Assembly (NCBI GenBank): GCA_036380875.1
Contig: DASVDX010000091.1
Coordinates: 1 to 64,000 of the forward strand
Reading direction: 5' to 3'
Length of the DNA: 64,000 nucleotides
Source of the DNA: ZC4RG17 sp036380875
GTDB lineage: Bacteria > Actinomycetota > Acidimicrobiia > Spongiisociales > ZC4RG35
Below are positions 56,330-63,639 of the stretch, piece after piece (positions within the stretch are counted from its first letter, which is position 1; each line of letters begins with the position of its first letter). Both the position numbers and the translations under genes were made by a program. The notes under the pieces are model-generated. The model was not told where the DNA came from and did not search any database. It worked only from the letters and a program-made list of their open reading frames with translations.

Positions 56330-56431
56330 ATGATCTTCGAAGGACCCCGGTCCACCCGTCGTCTCCACTGGCTGGAGTGGTTGCCGCTGGTGCTGCTCAT
56401 CAGCTGGGTGGCCATCCGGGCGCTGATCTAG
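56330..56431 (+). CDS. 33-residue single-helix membrane peptide
   Basis: A short ORF: basic start (MIFEGPRSTRRLHWLEW) and a hydrophobic helix (LPLVLLISWVAIRALI) that ends the peptide. AAGGAG (56319-56324) stands 5 nt before ATG 56330. It lies 55 bp after the preceding small membrane gene and before a strong terminator, so the two are probably one transcription unit. Confidence 0.6.
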   Translation: MIFEGPRSTRRLHWLEWLPLVLLISWVAIRALI

Positions 56432-56454
56432 GAACCGAGTTTCGGACGCAATGA

Positions 56455-56481
56455 AAAGGGGCCCGCCGAGCGGGCCCCTTT
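56455..56481. terminator. Bidirectional terminator between convergent small genes
   Basis: AAAGGGGCCCG pairs with CGGGCCCCTTT around a 5-nt loop, 24 nt after the small peptide stop (+) and 21 nt after the lipoprotein stop (-). Confidence 0.85.
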
Positions 56482-56501
56482 CTCAACTCGATGGACCTGT
56501 C

Positions 56502-56675
56502 TCACCCACCAGCAACGGTGGTGTCGGTCATGCCGGGAACAGTGGTCGCTCCCAGATCGCCACCCGGGGCGAGCGTGGTACCCACGTCTCCTCCCGGATC
56601 CTGATCGGACTCACAAGCAACGGTGAAGATGGCTGTCAACACCGCCAATACCGCGATGGACTTCCTGATAACCAT
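56502..56675 (-). CDS. Small secreted lipoprotein
   Basis: A 57-residue lipoprotein: signal peptide VIRKSIAVLAVLTAIFTVAC with a lipobox ending at the acylated Cys21, then a 36-residue Gly/Thr/Asp-rich mature part (DPGGDVGTTLAPGGDLGATTVPG) with a doubled GGD-x-G motif. AAGGAGG fixes ATG 56675. A SigB/SigF-type promoter is upstream, so it probably belongs to the stress regulon. Confidence 0.8.
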   Translation of the reverse strand: MVIRKSIAVLAVLTAIFTVACESDQDPGGDVGTTLAPGGDLGATTVPGMTDTTVAGG

Positions 56676-56711
56676 TATCTGATCCTCCTTCGGATCGATG
56701 ACCACCGGGAG

Positions 56712-56737
56712 GTACCCCGGGGTCGCGTCCTCTAAAC
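56712..56737 (-). promoter_or_regulatory. SigB/SigF-type promoter GTTT-N16-GGGTAC
   Basis: On the minus strand GTTT (56737-56734) and GGGTAC (56717-56712) are 16 bp apart, 37 bp before the lipoprotein ATG. Confidence 0.7.
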
Positions 56738-56927
56738 GTGATGGACGTTCGCTCCGCTTTGTGGACCTTGTCGGTCCTCGGTTGTAGCCGACGCCCGTCG
56801 ACGTCGGCCCACCCCCTGACGCGGGCGAGAACCGGCCGAGGCCGGCCTCACCCGCTCGATCCCCCTACTCCGGGCGCCTTGTTACCCACAGGTAGCGGCG
56901 GCCAAACGGTCCGCCTCGGAGATTCCG

Positions 56928-56952
56928 GTTTCCACACTCCACGAAGGGGTAC
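56928..56952 (+). promoter_or_regulatory. SigB/SigF-type promoter GTTT-N15-GGGTAC (leaderless)
   Basis: GTTT (56928-56931) and GGGTAC (56947-56952) are 15 bp apart. Only 9 nt separate the -10 from ATG 56962, so the message would have almost no leader. Confidence 0.7.
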
Positions 56953-56961
56953 CTGGCGCCA

Positions 56962-57165
56962 ATGTCGAGCAGAGCATCGGAATCGGTTCGGTACACGGGT
57001 TCTCTGGCCGCCAACGTGGGAAGAGCTCCCAAGACCAGTGAAGAGAGGCGAATCTGCGCCCACGAGTCCTGTTCCACCGTTCTGAGTCGCTACAACCTCG
57101 ACTCCTATTGCCGTCTCCACTGCAGCCCCCGATATCCCGTCCTTCGCGGGGTGCCGACCCGCTGA
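56962..57165 (+). CDS. Small putative zinc-binding protein
   Basis: A 67-residue protein with a Ser/Arg-rich start and a core that reads RRICAHESCSTVLSRYNLDSYCRLH (C-x4-C-x11-C-x3-H). This resembles short actinobacterial proteins with C...C.T.LS.YN....C..H, likely one zinc site. No ribosome site precedes the ATG, in line with leaderless translation from the promoter at 56928. A terminator follows after 12 nt. Confidence 0.6.
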   Translation: MSSRASESVRYTGSLAANVGRAPKTSEERRICAHESCSTVLSRYNLDSYCRLHCSPRYPVLRGVPTR

Positions 57166-57177
57166 GCCTCAACCGAC

Positions 57178-57200
57178 ACGGGCCTCGCAGGCCCGTTTTT
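57178..57200 (+). terminator. Intrinsic terminator after the zinc-binding protein
   Basis: ACGGGCCT / AGGCCCGT with a 3-nt loop and a T-run (57196-57200). Confidence 0.9.
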
Positions 57201-57209
57201 CGCGACCTC

Positions 57210-57235
57210 GATTGATCCTCTCGGTGATCGGGTAC
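57210..57235 (+). promoter_or_regulatory. Candidate autoregulatory promoter of the SigB/SigF-type factor
   Basis: GATT (57210-57213, one change from GTTT), a 16-bp spacer and GGGTAC (57230-57235), 28 bp before the ATG of the sigma gene. Confidence 0.5.
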
Positions 57236-57263
57236 CTACGACCACCCGACCGTGGAGGGAGAC

Positions 57264-57983
57264 ATGAACGACGAGCGAGCTATGGCTCTGTTTCGCCGTC
57301 TGCCCGATGAAGAAGCTCGATGTGACCTGTTCGAGCTCTATCGCCCGTTGGCCCTCCATCTCGCCAATCGGTACGCCTATCGCGGGGTCGAAGTCGAGGA
57401 TCTCAAGCAGGTCGCCTTCTTGGGGTTGGTCAACGCCATCGACCGCTACGACCCGGAGTACGGCAGTCGCTTCATCAGCTTCGCCGTCCCCACCATCACC
57501 GGAGAGATCAAACGGTACTTCCGTGACGCCGGCTGGTCGGCAGCCGTGCCCCGCCGGCTGAAGGACATCACCGTGATGTGCCGCCGGGCCGATGAAGAGC
57601 TCACTCAGCGCCTCGGTCGGCCGCCCTCAGTCGAAGAAGTGGCCGACGAGACGGGCCTCACCGCCGACGAGGTGGTGGAGGCGGCCTCGTTGGGAACGGC
57701 ATATCGGCCCGATGCCCTCGAAGCCCCGACCTCCGAGGACGGGATGACCCGCCTCGACTACCTGGGTGACGTGGACGGGCGAATGGACCTCTTCGATGAA
57801 CTAGACGCCCTTAAACCGCTTCTCGAGTCACGCCCCGAACGGGAGCAGAGGATCCTCCACCTGCGGTTCTACGAGAACCTGACCCAGCGCCAGATCGCCG
57901 AGCGGATGGACATCTCCCAGATGCACGTGTCACGCATCCTCTCTTCGACGCTGGAGAAGCTGCGTGTGCTGATGGAGGTCTGA
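57264..57983 (+). CDS. SigB/SigF/SigG-family (group III) sigma factor
   Basis: A 239-residue sigma factor with regions 2 (LALHLANRYAYRGVEVEDLKQVAFLGLVNAIDRYDPEYGSRFISFAVPTITGEIKRYFRD), 3 (VPRRLKDI, then LTQRLGRPPSVEEVADETGLTADEVVEA) and 4 (RPEREQRILHLRFYENLTQRQIAERMDISQMHVSRILSSTLEKLR). This is the SigB/SigF stress type, normally held by an RsbW-like anti-sigma that is not in the window. ATG 57264 was preferred over GTG 57252 because GGAGGG lies just before it. It probably reads the GTTT/GGGTAC promoters around it. Confidence 0.95.
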   Translation: MNDERAMALFRRLPDEEARCDLFELYRPLALHLANRYAYRGVEVEDLKQVAFLGLVNAIDRYDPEYGSRFISFAVPTITGEIKRYFRDAGWSAAVPRRLKDITVMCRRADEELTQRLGRPPSVEEVADETGLTADEVVEAASLGTAYRPDALEAPTSEDGMTRLDYLGDVDGRMDLFDELDALKPLLESRPEREQRILHLRFYENLTQRQIAERMDISQMHVSRILSSTLEKLRVLMEV

Positions 57984-57987
57984 GGCT

Positions 57988-58539
57988 TCAGCCGTCGTGG
58001 CGCTGCAGATCGGTGAGGTCGTGGCCGCGCATCACCGCCTCGGCGGTGTCGATGACTCCAGGATCCCCGTCGTGGACTCCGACCGTGACCCGACCCTCGT
58101 CGACTGTCTCATACGTCTCCCGCCATGCCGGCGAGTTGTACTTGGCCACTCTCATGCCCCCGGCGGAACCCCCGACGCCGGCGCCGAAGACCGCCCCGAT
58201 GAGGATCGCCCAGCCAATCCCGAGCTCGGGAACGATCATCCCGAGGACGGCCCCCAGACCGCCTCCGATCACGGCTCCAATCGCTCCCCCGGCGACCGAG
58301 GACTTGGAGACGTCGACGAAGGCCTCCGATTCGGGCATCGCTTCGTTGGCGGCGTCCTCCTCAGGGGTCACGACATCGCTCATCTGGATCGATCCCGGCG
58401 GGACGCCGCCCTTCTCCAGTTCCTCGACCAGGACCCGGGCGGCGGCGGGGTGGGCGACGGTGGCGGTTATCGAGTGGGGAGCCGAGGGCTGATGATCACT
58501 GTCGAGGCCGGGGCGGGCATCGGGTTCATGTCGGTCCAT
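57988..58539 (-). CDS. General-stress-type membrane protein with glycine-zipper core
   Basis: A 183-residue protein. An N-terminal ferredoxin-like part (SITATVAHPAAARVLVEELEKGGVPPGSIQ) recalls the YflT/DUF1269 stress proteins. The centre has a Gly-rich double helix (VAGGAIGAVIGGGLGAVLGMIV and WAILIGAVFGAGVGGSAGGM). The C-terminal part (ETVDEGRVTVGVHDGDP) resembles the first part again. It ends 5 nt from the sigma-factor stop (convergent). Its own SigB/SigF-type promoter stands upstream. Confidence 0.7.
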   Translation of the reverse strand: MDRHEPDARPGLDSDHQPSAPHSITATVAHPAAARVLVEELEKGGVPPGSIQMSDVVTPEEDAANEAMPESEAFVDVSKSSVAGGAIGAVIGGGLGAVLGMIVPELGIGWAILIGAVFGAGVGGSAGGMRVAKYNSPAWRETYETVDEGRVTVGVHDGDPGVIDTAEAVMRGHDLTDLQRHDG

Positions 58540-58571
58540 GATTGTTCCTTCCGTTCGTCATGGATCCGCAC

Positions 58572-58596
58572 GTACCCGAACGAGCCGCCCAGAAAC
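58572..58596 (-). promoter_or_regulatory. SigB/SigF-type promoter GTTT-N15-GGGTAC
   Basis: On the minus strand GTTT (58596-58593) and GGGTAC (58577-58572) are 15 bp apart, 33 bp before ATG 58539. Confidence 0.7.
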
Positions 58597-58602
58597 GCCG
58601 GG

Positions 58603-58851
58603 TCAGTCGGTCGACTGGCCGCGAGCGCCGGCGTAGGAAGGCGGATCGGACGCAGGGAAAGACTCGTCGATCGCCTCGTCGACGACGTCGCGGGGCTCGG
58701 CCGGTTCCGGTTCGGCGGGCAGCGGTGGAGGCAGAGCGTGCGGCTCGGCACGGCTGCCCTGTATGTACAGCCAGGCTCGCTTGGCTGTGCGCCAGGCCAA
58801 GCCTGCGGCGGCCGCCGTAGCGGCGAGGCGGAAGAGGCCTTTTCCACGCAT
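58603..58851 (-). CDS. Small conserved protein with ESFPASDPPS motif
   Basis: An 82-residue protein. A basic, Ala-rich start (RGKGLFRLAATAAAAGLAWRTAKRAWLYIQG) may form a membrane-associated helix. A Pro/Glu stretch follows, then DVVDEAIDESFPASDPPSY, a short motif found at the ends of many bacterial stress proteins of unknown role. ATG 58851 was chosen by the protein start and a promoter 42 bp upstream. Confidence 0.7.
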   Translation of the reverse strand: MRGKGLFRLAATAAAAGLAWRTAKRAWLYIQGSRAEPHALPPPLPAEPEPAEPRDVVDEAIDESFPASDPPSYAGARGQSTD

Positions 58852-58892
58852 TTCGACTCCTCTGAGAACGCGGACGTTGCAGTAGCGGCTGC

Positions 58893-58917
58893 CTACCCCT
58901 CCGAGGGTACGTGAAAC
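58893..58917 (-). promoter_or_regulatory. SigB/SigF-type promoter GTTT-N15-GGGTAG
   Basis: On the minus strand GTTT (58917-58914) and GGGTAG (58898-58893) are 15 bp apart, 42 bp before ATG 58851. Confidence 0.65.
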
Positions 58918-58938
58918 ACGGGTCATCGGGCAGGCGTA

Positions 58939-59568
58939 TCAGACCAGGCCGACGGCAACGCGCAGATCCTCGACGAGTTGGGTGTAGAGAAGCTCGCGGT
59001 CGTCGTTTTTCGCTCTGAGCACCGCCGACGGGTGAATGGTCGCCACCGCTCGACGGCCGTGCGTATCCACCGGTACACCGTGCTGGCGGGTCACACGGAA
59101 GTCCGTGCCGAGCAGGCTCTGGGCGGCAGTTGCCCCCAGAAGGACGATCACTTCCGGATCGACCCGGATGATCTCCGCCTCGAGCCATGGCCGGCAGGCG
59201 AGGATCTCCCCTCGGCTCGGCTTGGCGTGGAGGCGCGGCTTCGATCCGGCGCCCGGCTTCCACTTGAAGTGCTTGACCGCATTCGTGACGTAGGCGTCGG
59301 CCCGGTCGATCCCGGCTTCCTCGAGTGCCCGATCGAGAACCCGCCCGGCCGGGCCGACGAAGGGCGCGCCCTCTCGGTCCTCGGAGTCCCCCGGCTGTTC
59401 ACCGGCGAGGAGGAACGCAGCCGGGACCGGACCTTCTCCGAACACCGTCTGAGTGGCGTTCTCGTACAGATCACAGGAAACACAGTCGGCGGCGTGATGG
59501 GCGATCTCGTCGAGAGAAGCCCCTTCGGCCACCAATTCGAGAGCCGGGTTGGGCGGGTATCCTTTCAT
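58939..59568 (-). CDS. UdgX-type uracil-DNA glycosylase
   Basis: A 209-residue family 4/5-like UDG. Motif A is GEQPGDSED, followed by PFVGPAGRVLDRAL and YVTNAVKHFKW. The UdgX-specific loop ends in KPRLH114AKP, where His is the residue that forms a covalent bond with uracil-DNA in M. smegmatis UdgX (there KRRIH). The late motif is ATIHPSAVLR. Cluster ligands seem to be Cys29, Cys32, His100 and Cys125. The start is uncertain; ATG 59568 gives the shortest family-like N-terminus. Confidence 0.88.
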   Translation of the reverse strand: MKGYPPNPALELVAEGASLDEIAHHAADCVSCDLYENATQTVFGEGPVPAAFLLAGEQPGDSEDREGAPFVGPAGRVLDRALEEAGIDRADAYVTNAVKHFKWKPGAGSKPRLHAKPSRGEILACRPWLEAEIIRVDPEVIVLLGATAAQSLLGTDFRVTRQHGVPVDTHGRRAVATIHPSAVLRAKNDDRELLYTQLVEDLRVAVGLV

Positions 59569-59695
59569 GAGGCACGCGATACCCATGGGTGTCATGGCCA
59601 ACCACGGTTGTCGGCTCTCGGTCCTCGGTGAAGCGGCTTCCGCGCGGAGTCGCATCGCCGACAACCGACCGGATTACCACCGGGGCCGAACTGGA

Positions 59696-59720
59696 GTTTC
59701 GACGACGGGGCGAGGGGTAC
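59696..59720 (+). promoter_or_regulatory. SigB/SigF-type promoter GTTT-N15-GGGTAC
   Basis: GTTT (59696-59699) and GGGTAC (59715-59720), 15 bp apart. The -10 lies in the loop side of a 10-bp inverted repeat (59707-59716 / 59725-59734), which could hide it in supercoiled DNA. The glycosyltransferase GTG is 42 bp downstream. Confidence 0.65.
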
Positions 59721-59761
59721 CTGGCCCTCGCCCCACCCCGAGATTTCAGGAGAGCAAGACC

Positions 59762-60907
59762 GTGAGTGTTTCGTTAGACACGCCCCAGCAGTCGGGGCCG
59801 TTGACAGTCGGCCTCGTCTCCACGTACCCGCCCACGCGCTGCGGGATAGGGCGCTTCACTCACTCGCTGCGTCGAGCCTGGGTCGAATTGAATCCCTCGG
59901 CCGACGTGCGAGTCGCCCGCATCCTCCGCGGCCCGGCTGAAGAAACCGATCCCGCCGTCGAAACGGTATTCGACCCCGCTTCGCCGGTGGCCAGGCGCAC
60001 GGTTGCCCGGCGCCTGAGCGAGAAGGACGCCGTCGTCATCCAACACGAATACGGCATCTTCGGGCCGGACGACGGGATCGCGGTGCTCGACCTGGTCGAC
60101 CGCATCGAGGCTCCGGTGATCACCGTGGCACACACGGTGCGGACGACGCCGACTCCCCGGCAGAAGCGAATCCTCGAGTACCTCGCGCAGCGTGGCGAGA
60201 TGGTCGTCTTGAGCCGGGTCGCCCGGGATCAACTCGTGTCGGCCTTCGACATCGACCCGGACGGCGTCGTCGTGATCCCGCACGGGTCGAGTTGGAGCGC
60301 CCAGCCGTACACGCCGCGCACACGCCGCCGCCTCATCACCTGGGGGTTGCTCGGGCCCGGCAAGGGGATCGAGCGGGCCCTCGAGGCAGTGGCGTCGATC
60401 GACCTCGACCCGCCCGTCACCTACGACATCGTCGGCCAGACCCACCCGAATGTGCTCGCCCGTTATGGCCAGAGCTACCGACGCTCCCTGGAGCGCCTCG
60501 TGGAGAAGCTCGGCCTCGAGAACCAGGTGCGGTTCGTCGACCGGTACGTCTCCGACGTCGAACTGGAACAGATGGTGGCGGAAGCGGACCTGGTCGTGAT
60601 CCCCTACGACAACAGCGAGCAGGTCAGCTCCGGTGTCTTGACCGACGCCGTGGCGGCGGGAAAGCCGGTCGTTGCAACGAGCTTTCCGCACGCTCGCGAG
60701 TTCGCCGCACAGGGATGCGGGATGACAGTGGGCCACAGCCCGCGTTCCATGGCTGCCGCCATCGAACGGATGCTCACCGACGACGTCACCTACGAGGTAG
60801 CCGCCATGCAGGCAGCCCGGTTGTCGGAGAGCCTGACGTGGCCCGTGGTGGCGCAGTCGTACCAGCGCATCGTCACCCGGCTGGCCCCCAGGTCCGTCGT
60901 GGCCTGA
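59762..60907 (+). CDS. GT-B fold glycosyltransferase (family 4-like)
   Basis: A 381-residue glycosyltransferase. The acceptor domain starts VGLVSTYPPTRCGIGRFTHSLRRAW, and DAVVIQHEYGIFGPDDG is the sugar-transferase motif of the GT4 subgroup. The nucleotide-sugar domain has LITWGLLGPGKGIERALEA, then EADLVVIPYDNSEQVSSGVLTDAVAAGKPVVATSFPHARE with the E-x7-E pattern degenerate. GTG 59762 follows CAGGAG. Product unknown; trehalose-, glycolipid- or storage-type roles are possible. A SigB/SigF-type promoter stands upstream. Confidence 0.88.
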   Translation: MSVSLDTPQQSGPLTVGLVSTYPPTRCGIGRFTHSLRRAWVELNPSADVRVARILRGPAEETDPAVETVFDPASPVARRTVARRLSEKDAVVIQHEYGIFGPDDGIAVLDLVDRIEAPVITVAHTVRTTPTPRQKRILEYLAQRGEMVVLSRVARDQLVSAFDIDPDGVVVIPHGSSWSAQPYTPRTRRRLITWGLLGPGKGIERALEAVASIDLDPPVTYDIVGQTHPNVLARYGQSYRRSLERLVEKLGLENQVRFVDRYVSDVELEQMVAEADLVVIPYDNSEQVSSGVLTDAVAAGKPVVATSFPHAREFAAQGCGMTVGHSPRSMAAAIERMLTDDVTYEVAAMQAARLSESLTWPVVAQSYQRIVTRLAPRSVVA

Positions 60908-60931
60908 CCTAGCGGGCGACAACATCAAAAA

Positions 60932-60960
60932 GGGGCGGTGGACACGACGTCCACCGCCCC
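60932..60960. terminator. Terminator between convergent genes
   Basis: GGGGCGGTGGAC pairs with GTCCACCGCCCC around a 5-nt loop. The plus-strand A-run in front of it is a T-run for the minus-strand gene. Confidence 0.9.
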
Positions 60961-60975
60961 GACGCCCTATGAAAC

Positions 60976-61257
60976 TCAGAACTCGTCGCGGGGCACGAAC
61001 TCGGAGAAGAAGCTCCGGTCCCCGTTGTCGGCTTCCTCCTGGTAGACCATCGCCAGGCGTTCTTCGTCGAAGATGTCGAAGAACTCCTCCCACGAGATTC
61101 GCTGCAACTCGTCTTCGGTGCTTCGACCGGGGATGTCGAACCGCAGAAGACGGGGACCCTCGTCGTCGTAGGGGTCGCGGACGACAGCCGGCACAGCATC
61201 CCGTTCTTCAGCCCAGCGTCGGATTTCCTCGTGATCGATGGTCAGGGTGTCAGGCAT
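60976..61257 (-). CDS. Conserved hypothetical acidic protein
   Basis: A 93-residue protein, strongly acidic, with two helices (IDHEEIRRWAEERDAVPAVV and SWEEFFDIFDEERLAMVYQEE) around a strand region (RLLRFDIPGRSTEDEL), and a short tail ending FVPRDEF. Similar short proteins occur next to stress genes in many bacteria; no function is known. A GGAGG site precedes the ATG and a SigB/SigF-type promoter lies 31 bp upstream. Confidence 0.75.
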   Translation of the reverse strand: MPDTLTIDHEEIRRWAEERDAVPAVVRDPYDDEGPRLLRFDIPGRSTEDELQRISWEEFFDIFDEERLAMVYQEEADNGDRSFFSEFVPRDEF

Positions 61258-61287
61258 GGCACCTCCTTCCGAGTTGGCCGGACGGGG

Positions 61288-61312
61288 CTACCCCCTCATC
61301 ACCGCGATAAAC
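61288..61312 (-). promoter_or_regulatory. SigB/SigF-type promoter GTTT-N15-GGGTAG
   Basis: On the minus strand GTTT (61312-61309) and GGGTAG (61293-61288), 15 bp apart, 31 bp before ATG 61257. It is divergent from the promoter at 61326. Confidence 0.7.
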
Positions 61313-61325
61313 CCTACGCCCGACG

Positions 61326-61350
61326 GTTTATTCCCTGCCGGCCCGGGTAC
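61326..61350 (+). promoter_or_regulatory. SigB/SigF-type promoter GTTT-N15-GGGTAC
   Basis: GTTT (61326-61329) and GGGTAC (61345-61350), 15 bp apart, 32 bp before ATG 61382. Confidence 0.75.
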
Positions 61351-61381
61351 CGCGGAGTGTCCACCCGAAAGGAGTATTTCG

Positions 61382-61846
61382 ATGGGTGATGTGACACAGA
61401 GCATCGACGTCGACAGGGACGTCCGTACGGTCTACAACCAGTGGACCCAGTTCGAAGAGTTTCCACGGTTCATGGAAGGCGTGGAAAGGATCCAACAGAT
61501 CGACGACCGTCATCTGCTGTGGGAGGTCGATATCGCCGGGATCGACCGGGAGTTCGAAGCCGAGATCACCGAGCAAGAGCCCGACCAGCGGATCGCCTGG
61601 CGATCCCGCACCGGTGTCGACCAGGGCGGGGTGGTCACCTTCCACCCCCTGAACGACGACCAGACCCGGGTCACCCTCCAACTCACGTTCGAGCCGGAGG
61701 GGTTCGTCGAGCAAGCCGGCGACAAGCTCGGAATCGTCGCTGCCCGTGCGAAGGGCGACCTCGAGCGCTTCAAGGAGTTCATCGAAAACCGGGCAGCCGA
61801 AACCGGTGCCTGGCGCGGCGAGATCGATCGCGACGAAGTCACCTGA
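61382..61846 (+). CDS. SRPBCC family (cyclase/dehydrase-type) protein
   Basis: A 154-residue SRPBCC protein: SIDVDRDVRTVYNQWTQFEEFPRFMEGVERIQQID, the central strands EITEQEPDQRIAWRSRTG, and the closing helix GDLERFKEFIENRAAETGAWR. This polyketide_cyc2-like subgroup is typical of stress-induced small proteins in actinobacteria. GAAAGGAG stands before ATG 61382. An upstream in-frame stretch lacks family sequence and overlaps the promoter, so the ATG is secure. Confidence 0.88.
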   Translation: MGDVTQSIDVDRDVRTVYNQWTQFEEFPRFMEGVERIQQIDDRHLLWEVDIAGIDREFEAEITEQEPDQRIAWRSRTGVDQGGVVTFHPLNDDQTRVTLQLTFEPEGFVEQAGDKLGIVAARAKGDLERFKEFIENRAAETGAWRGEIDRDEVT

Positions 61847-61865
61847 GACGACCCGACCGTGATGG

Positions 61866-61897
61866 AAAACGGCCCCGGCTCTTGCCGGGGCCGTTTT
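61866..61897. terminator. Terminator between convergent genes
   Basis: AAAACGGCCCCGG pairs with CCGGGGCCGTTTT around a 6-nt loop, with T/A runs in both directions. Confidence 0.92.
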
Positions 61898-61919
61898 CTC
61901 GTTCGATTCGGCCTGGAGC

Positions 61920-62546
61920 TCAGCGGCCGCTGAACACCGGAGACTGGCGCCGGAGCCCCCTCGATCCGACGGTCGGGCGCTGGCTCGGCCGGCCCCGGTG
62001 GCCGGTTCCGACCAAGCGGGCGAAGGACAGATGTCCCCCGAGATACCCGGTGACGAGCGCCAGCGCCCCGCCGAGCATCCCCCAGCCCACGCCGGCGGCC
62101 TGCCGACCCCTTCCCCGGTCCAGCCAGGACTTCAGGAAGAGGCCGGCGACGATCGTGTTGCCGATGGCGTGGACGACCGTGACCCGCCGCTCCTCCGGCC
62201 GGTTGAGCGTGTCCCACTCGGACAATCCGGCAGCGGCTGTTGGGGGCACCGCCAACAGGCCCAACCCGATGAGGGTCCGGCTGGCCCTGCGGTGACGCCC
62301 CGGCAACAGATCCAGCACGAGCGCGGAAGTCCAACACCCCAAGGGGAGGTCGGTCATCAGCGGATGCAAGGCGTGGCCGAGCCACGTGCCGCGCAGCACA
62401 TCGGCGAGCGGCCGCTGATTGAACGGCCGGGCCACGGCTTCCACCACCGGGCTCAGCCTGTCGAGGACAGAGGCCTCCTCGAGCCCCTGGGTCATGTCGT
62501 CGACCCATGGGATCCGCTCGCCAGAGGTGAAGGTCACCTCACTCAC
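61920..62546 (-). CDS. DUF2231-type membrane protein
   Basis: A 208-residue membrane protein. The segment TWLGHALHPLMTDLPLGCWTSALVLDLL, with HPLMTDLP and the Trp, is the DUF2231 hallmark. Four hydrophobic helices are visible, with the last loop GGHLSFARLVGTGHRGRP. DUF2231 proteins are often linked to membrane redox or Rieske-type partners; the role is unknown. Its GTG start overlaps the DUF4383 stop by 8 nt, so the two form an operon. Confidence 0.8.
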   Translation of the reverse strand: MSEVTFTSGERIPWVDDMTQGLEEASVLDRLSPVVEAVARPFNQRPLADVLRGTWLGHALHPLMTDLPLGCWTSALVLDLLPGRHRRASRTLIGLGLLAVPPTAAAGLSEWDTLNRPEERRVTVVHAIGNTIVAGLFLKSWLDRGRGRQAAGVGWGMLGGALALVTGYLGGHLSFARLVGTGHRGRPSQRPTVGSRGLRRQSPVFSGR

Positions 62547-63006
62547 TGGGAGCCGCCACGGGACGACGGTTCTCGGATCCCAGCACGGCGCCGAGGGCCA
62601 CCATCAACACGAACAGGGCCAGGTGGAGCCAGTTGTCAGCGTTGTTGAGCGGCACGAAGTTGGCGGAGCTGGCCTCGTCGACGACCAATCCATAGACCCA
62701 AAGCAGGCCATAGATCAAACCGCCACCGATGAGGAACACCCGCGAGCCGGAGAACGACCTCGCCGCAGCCAACCCCCATACACCGAACAACAAATGAACG
62801 ATGTTGTGGAGGATCGACACCTGGAAGATGCCGAGGAGCATCGCCCCTGATTCGGCACCGGCGAAGGCCATTTGGTCGTAGTCGCTGGTCACACCAGGGA
62901 TGAATCCGGCTATCCCGATCAAGAGGAAGATCACACCGATCCAAAGAGCAGCGTTCTGCACAGCAGTCCGCCCACTGGCCGCCATGTCTCGCGATGCAGC
63001 CGTCAT
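62539..63006 (-). CDS. DUF4383-type membrane protein
   Basis: A 155-residue membrane protein with four helices: NAALWIGVIFLLIGIAGFIPGV, the histidine-bearing helix FQVSILHNIVHLLFGVWGLAAA, GGLIYGLLWVYGLV, and NADNWLHLALFVLMVALGAVLG. The paired HNxxHLLFG and WLHL motifs are typical of DUF4383. It precedes the DUF2231 gene. A GTTT-N16-GGCTAA site upstream is a weaker match to the SigB/SigF pattern. Confidence 0.85.
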   Translation of the reverse strand: MTAASRDMAASGRTAVQNAALWIGVIFLLIGIAGFIPGVTSDYDQMAFAGAESGAMLLGIFQVSILHNIVHLLFGVWGLAAARSFSGSRVFLIGGGLIYGLLWVYGLVVDEASSANFVPLNNADNWLHLALFVLMVALGAVLGSENRRPVAAPSE

Positions 63007-63040
63007 ATCTCTCTCCCTTCCTTCGCTGATTTCTCATGGA

Positions 63041-63066
63041 TTAGCCATCGCGAGCATTTCTCAAAC
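63041..63066 (-). promoter_or_regulatory. Weak SigB/SigF-type promoter GTTT-N16-GGCTAA
   Basis: On the minus strand GTTT (63066-63063) and GGCTAA (63046-63041), 16 bp apart, 35 bp before ATG 63006. The -10 has one change from GGGTAA. Confidence 0.45.
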
Positions 63067-63084
63067 ACTCTTGTCGGTGGCGAG

Positions 63085-63109
63085 GTTTGTGGCTCGGGGC
63101 GCTGGGTAC
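63085..63109 (+). promoter_or_regulatory. SigB/SigF-type promoter GTTT-N15-GGGTAC (leaderless)
   Basis: GTTT (63085-63088) and GGGTAC (63104-63109), 15 bp apart. Only 11 nt separate the -10 from ATG 63121, so the message would be leaderless or nearly so. Confidence 0.7.
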
Positions 63110-63120
63110 GACCGTCTCCC

Positions 63121-63600
63121 ATGTCCCACACCACCGCCTTCACCCGTGCCCCTATCGAGACAGTCTTCGCACTCCTCGCCGACCCGAGCCGCTACGAGGA
63201 GTTCGTCGTCGGGAACTCCACGATTCGCCGGTTCGACCCCGAATGGCCGAAAGAGGGGACGACGTTCCACCACAGCCTCGGCGTGAAGCCGTTCATCGTG
63301 AAGGACGAGTCGATCTCGCTCGCCACCGACCACGCCACATACCTGGTCATGGAGACCCGGATGAGCGTGCTCGGGGCTTCCATCACCGCATTCGAACTGT
63401 CTTCCACAGGTGAAGGCACCAAGATCGAGATCTTCGAGGAGGCGATCCGCGGTCCTTTCGCCTGGTTGTGGAGCCGCCCGGTCGACGCTCTACTCGATTG
63501 GCGCAACAAACGCCTCCTCGAGCGACTGACCCGACTCGCCGAAGAGGAAGCCAGCCAGGCCGGAAAGATCCCGGCCACCACTTCCGAAGGTCGAAACTGA
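63121..63600 (+). CDS. SRPBCC family protein
   Basis: A 159-residue SRPBCC protein: TTAFTRAPIETVFALLADPSRYEEFVVGNSTIRRF, central strands with EWPKEGTTFHHSLGVKPFIVKDES, and the closing helix VDALLDWRNKRLLERLTRLAEEEA. There is no ribosome site before ATG 63121; the promoter position explains this by leaderless translation. It may bind a lipid or other hydrophobic ligand under stress. Confidence 0.85.
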   Translation: MSHTTAFTRAPIETVFALLADPSRYEEFVVGNSTIRRFDPEWPKEGTTFHHSLGVKPFIVKDESISLATDHATYLVMETRMSVLGASITAFELSSTGEGTKIEIFEEAIRGPFAWLWSRPVDALLDWRNKRLLERLTRLAEEEASQAGKIPATTSEGRN

Positions 63601-63639
63601 GAGACCGAAAGGCGTGCAGATGTCGACGCCGGTACCGGA

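Noticed and set aside
59707..59734. 10-bp hairpin before the glycosyltransferase, considered as a riboswitch or terminator
   Set aside because: It overlaps the -10 and start region of a strong SigB/SigF-type promoter, so most of it would not be transcribed.
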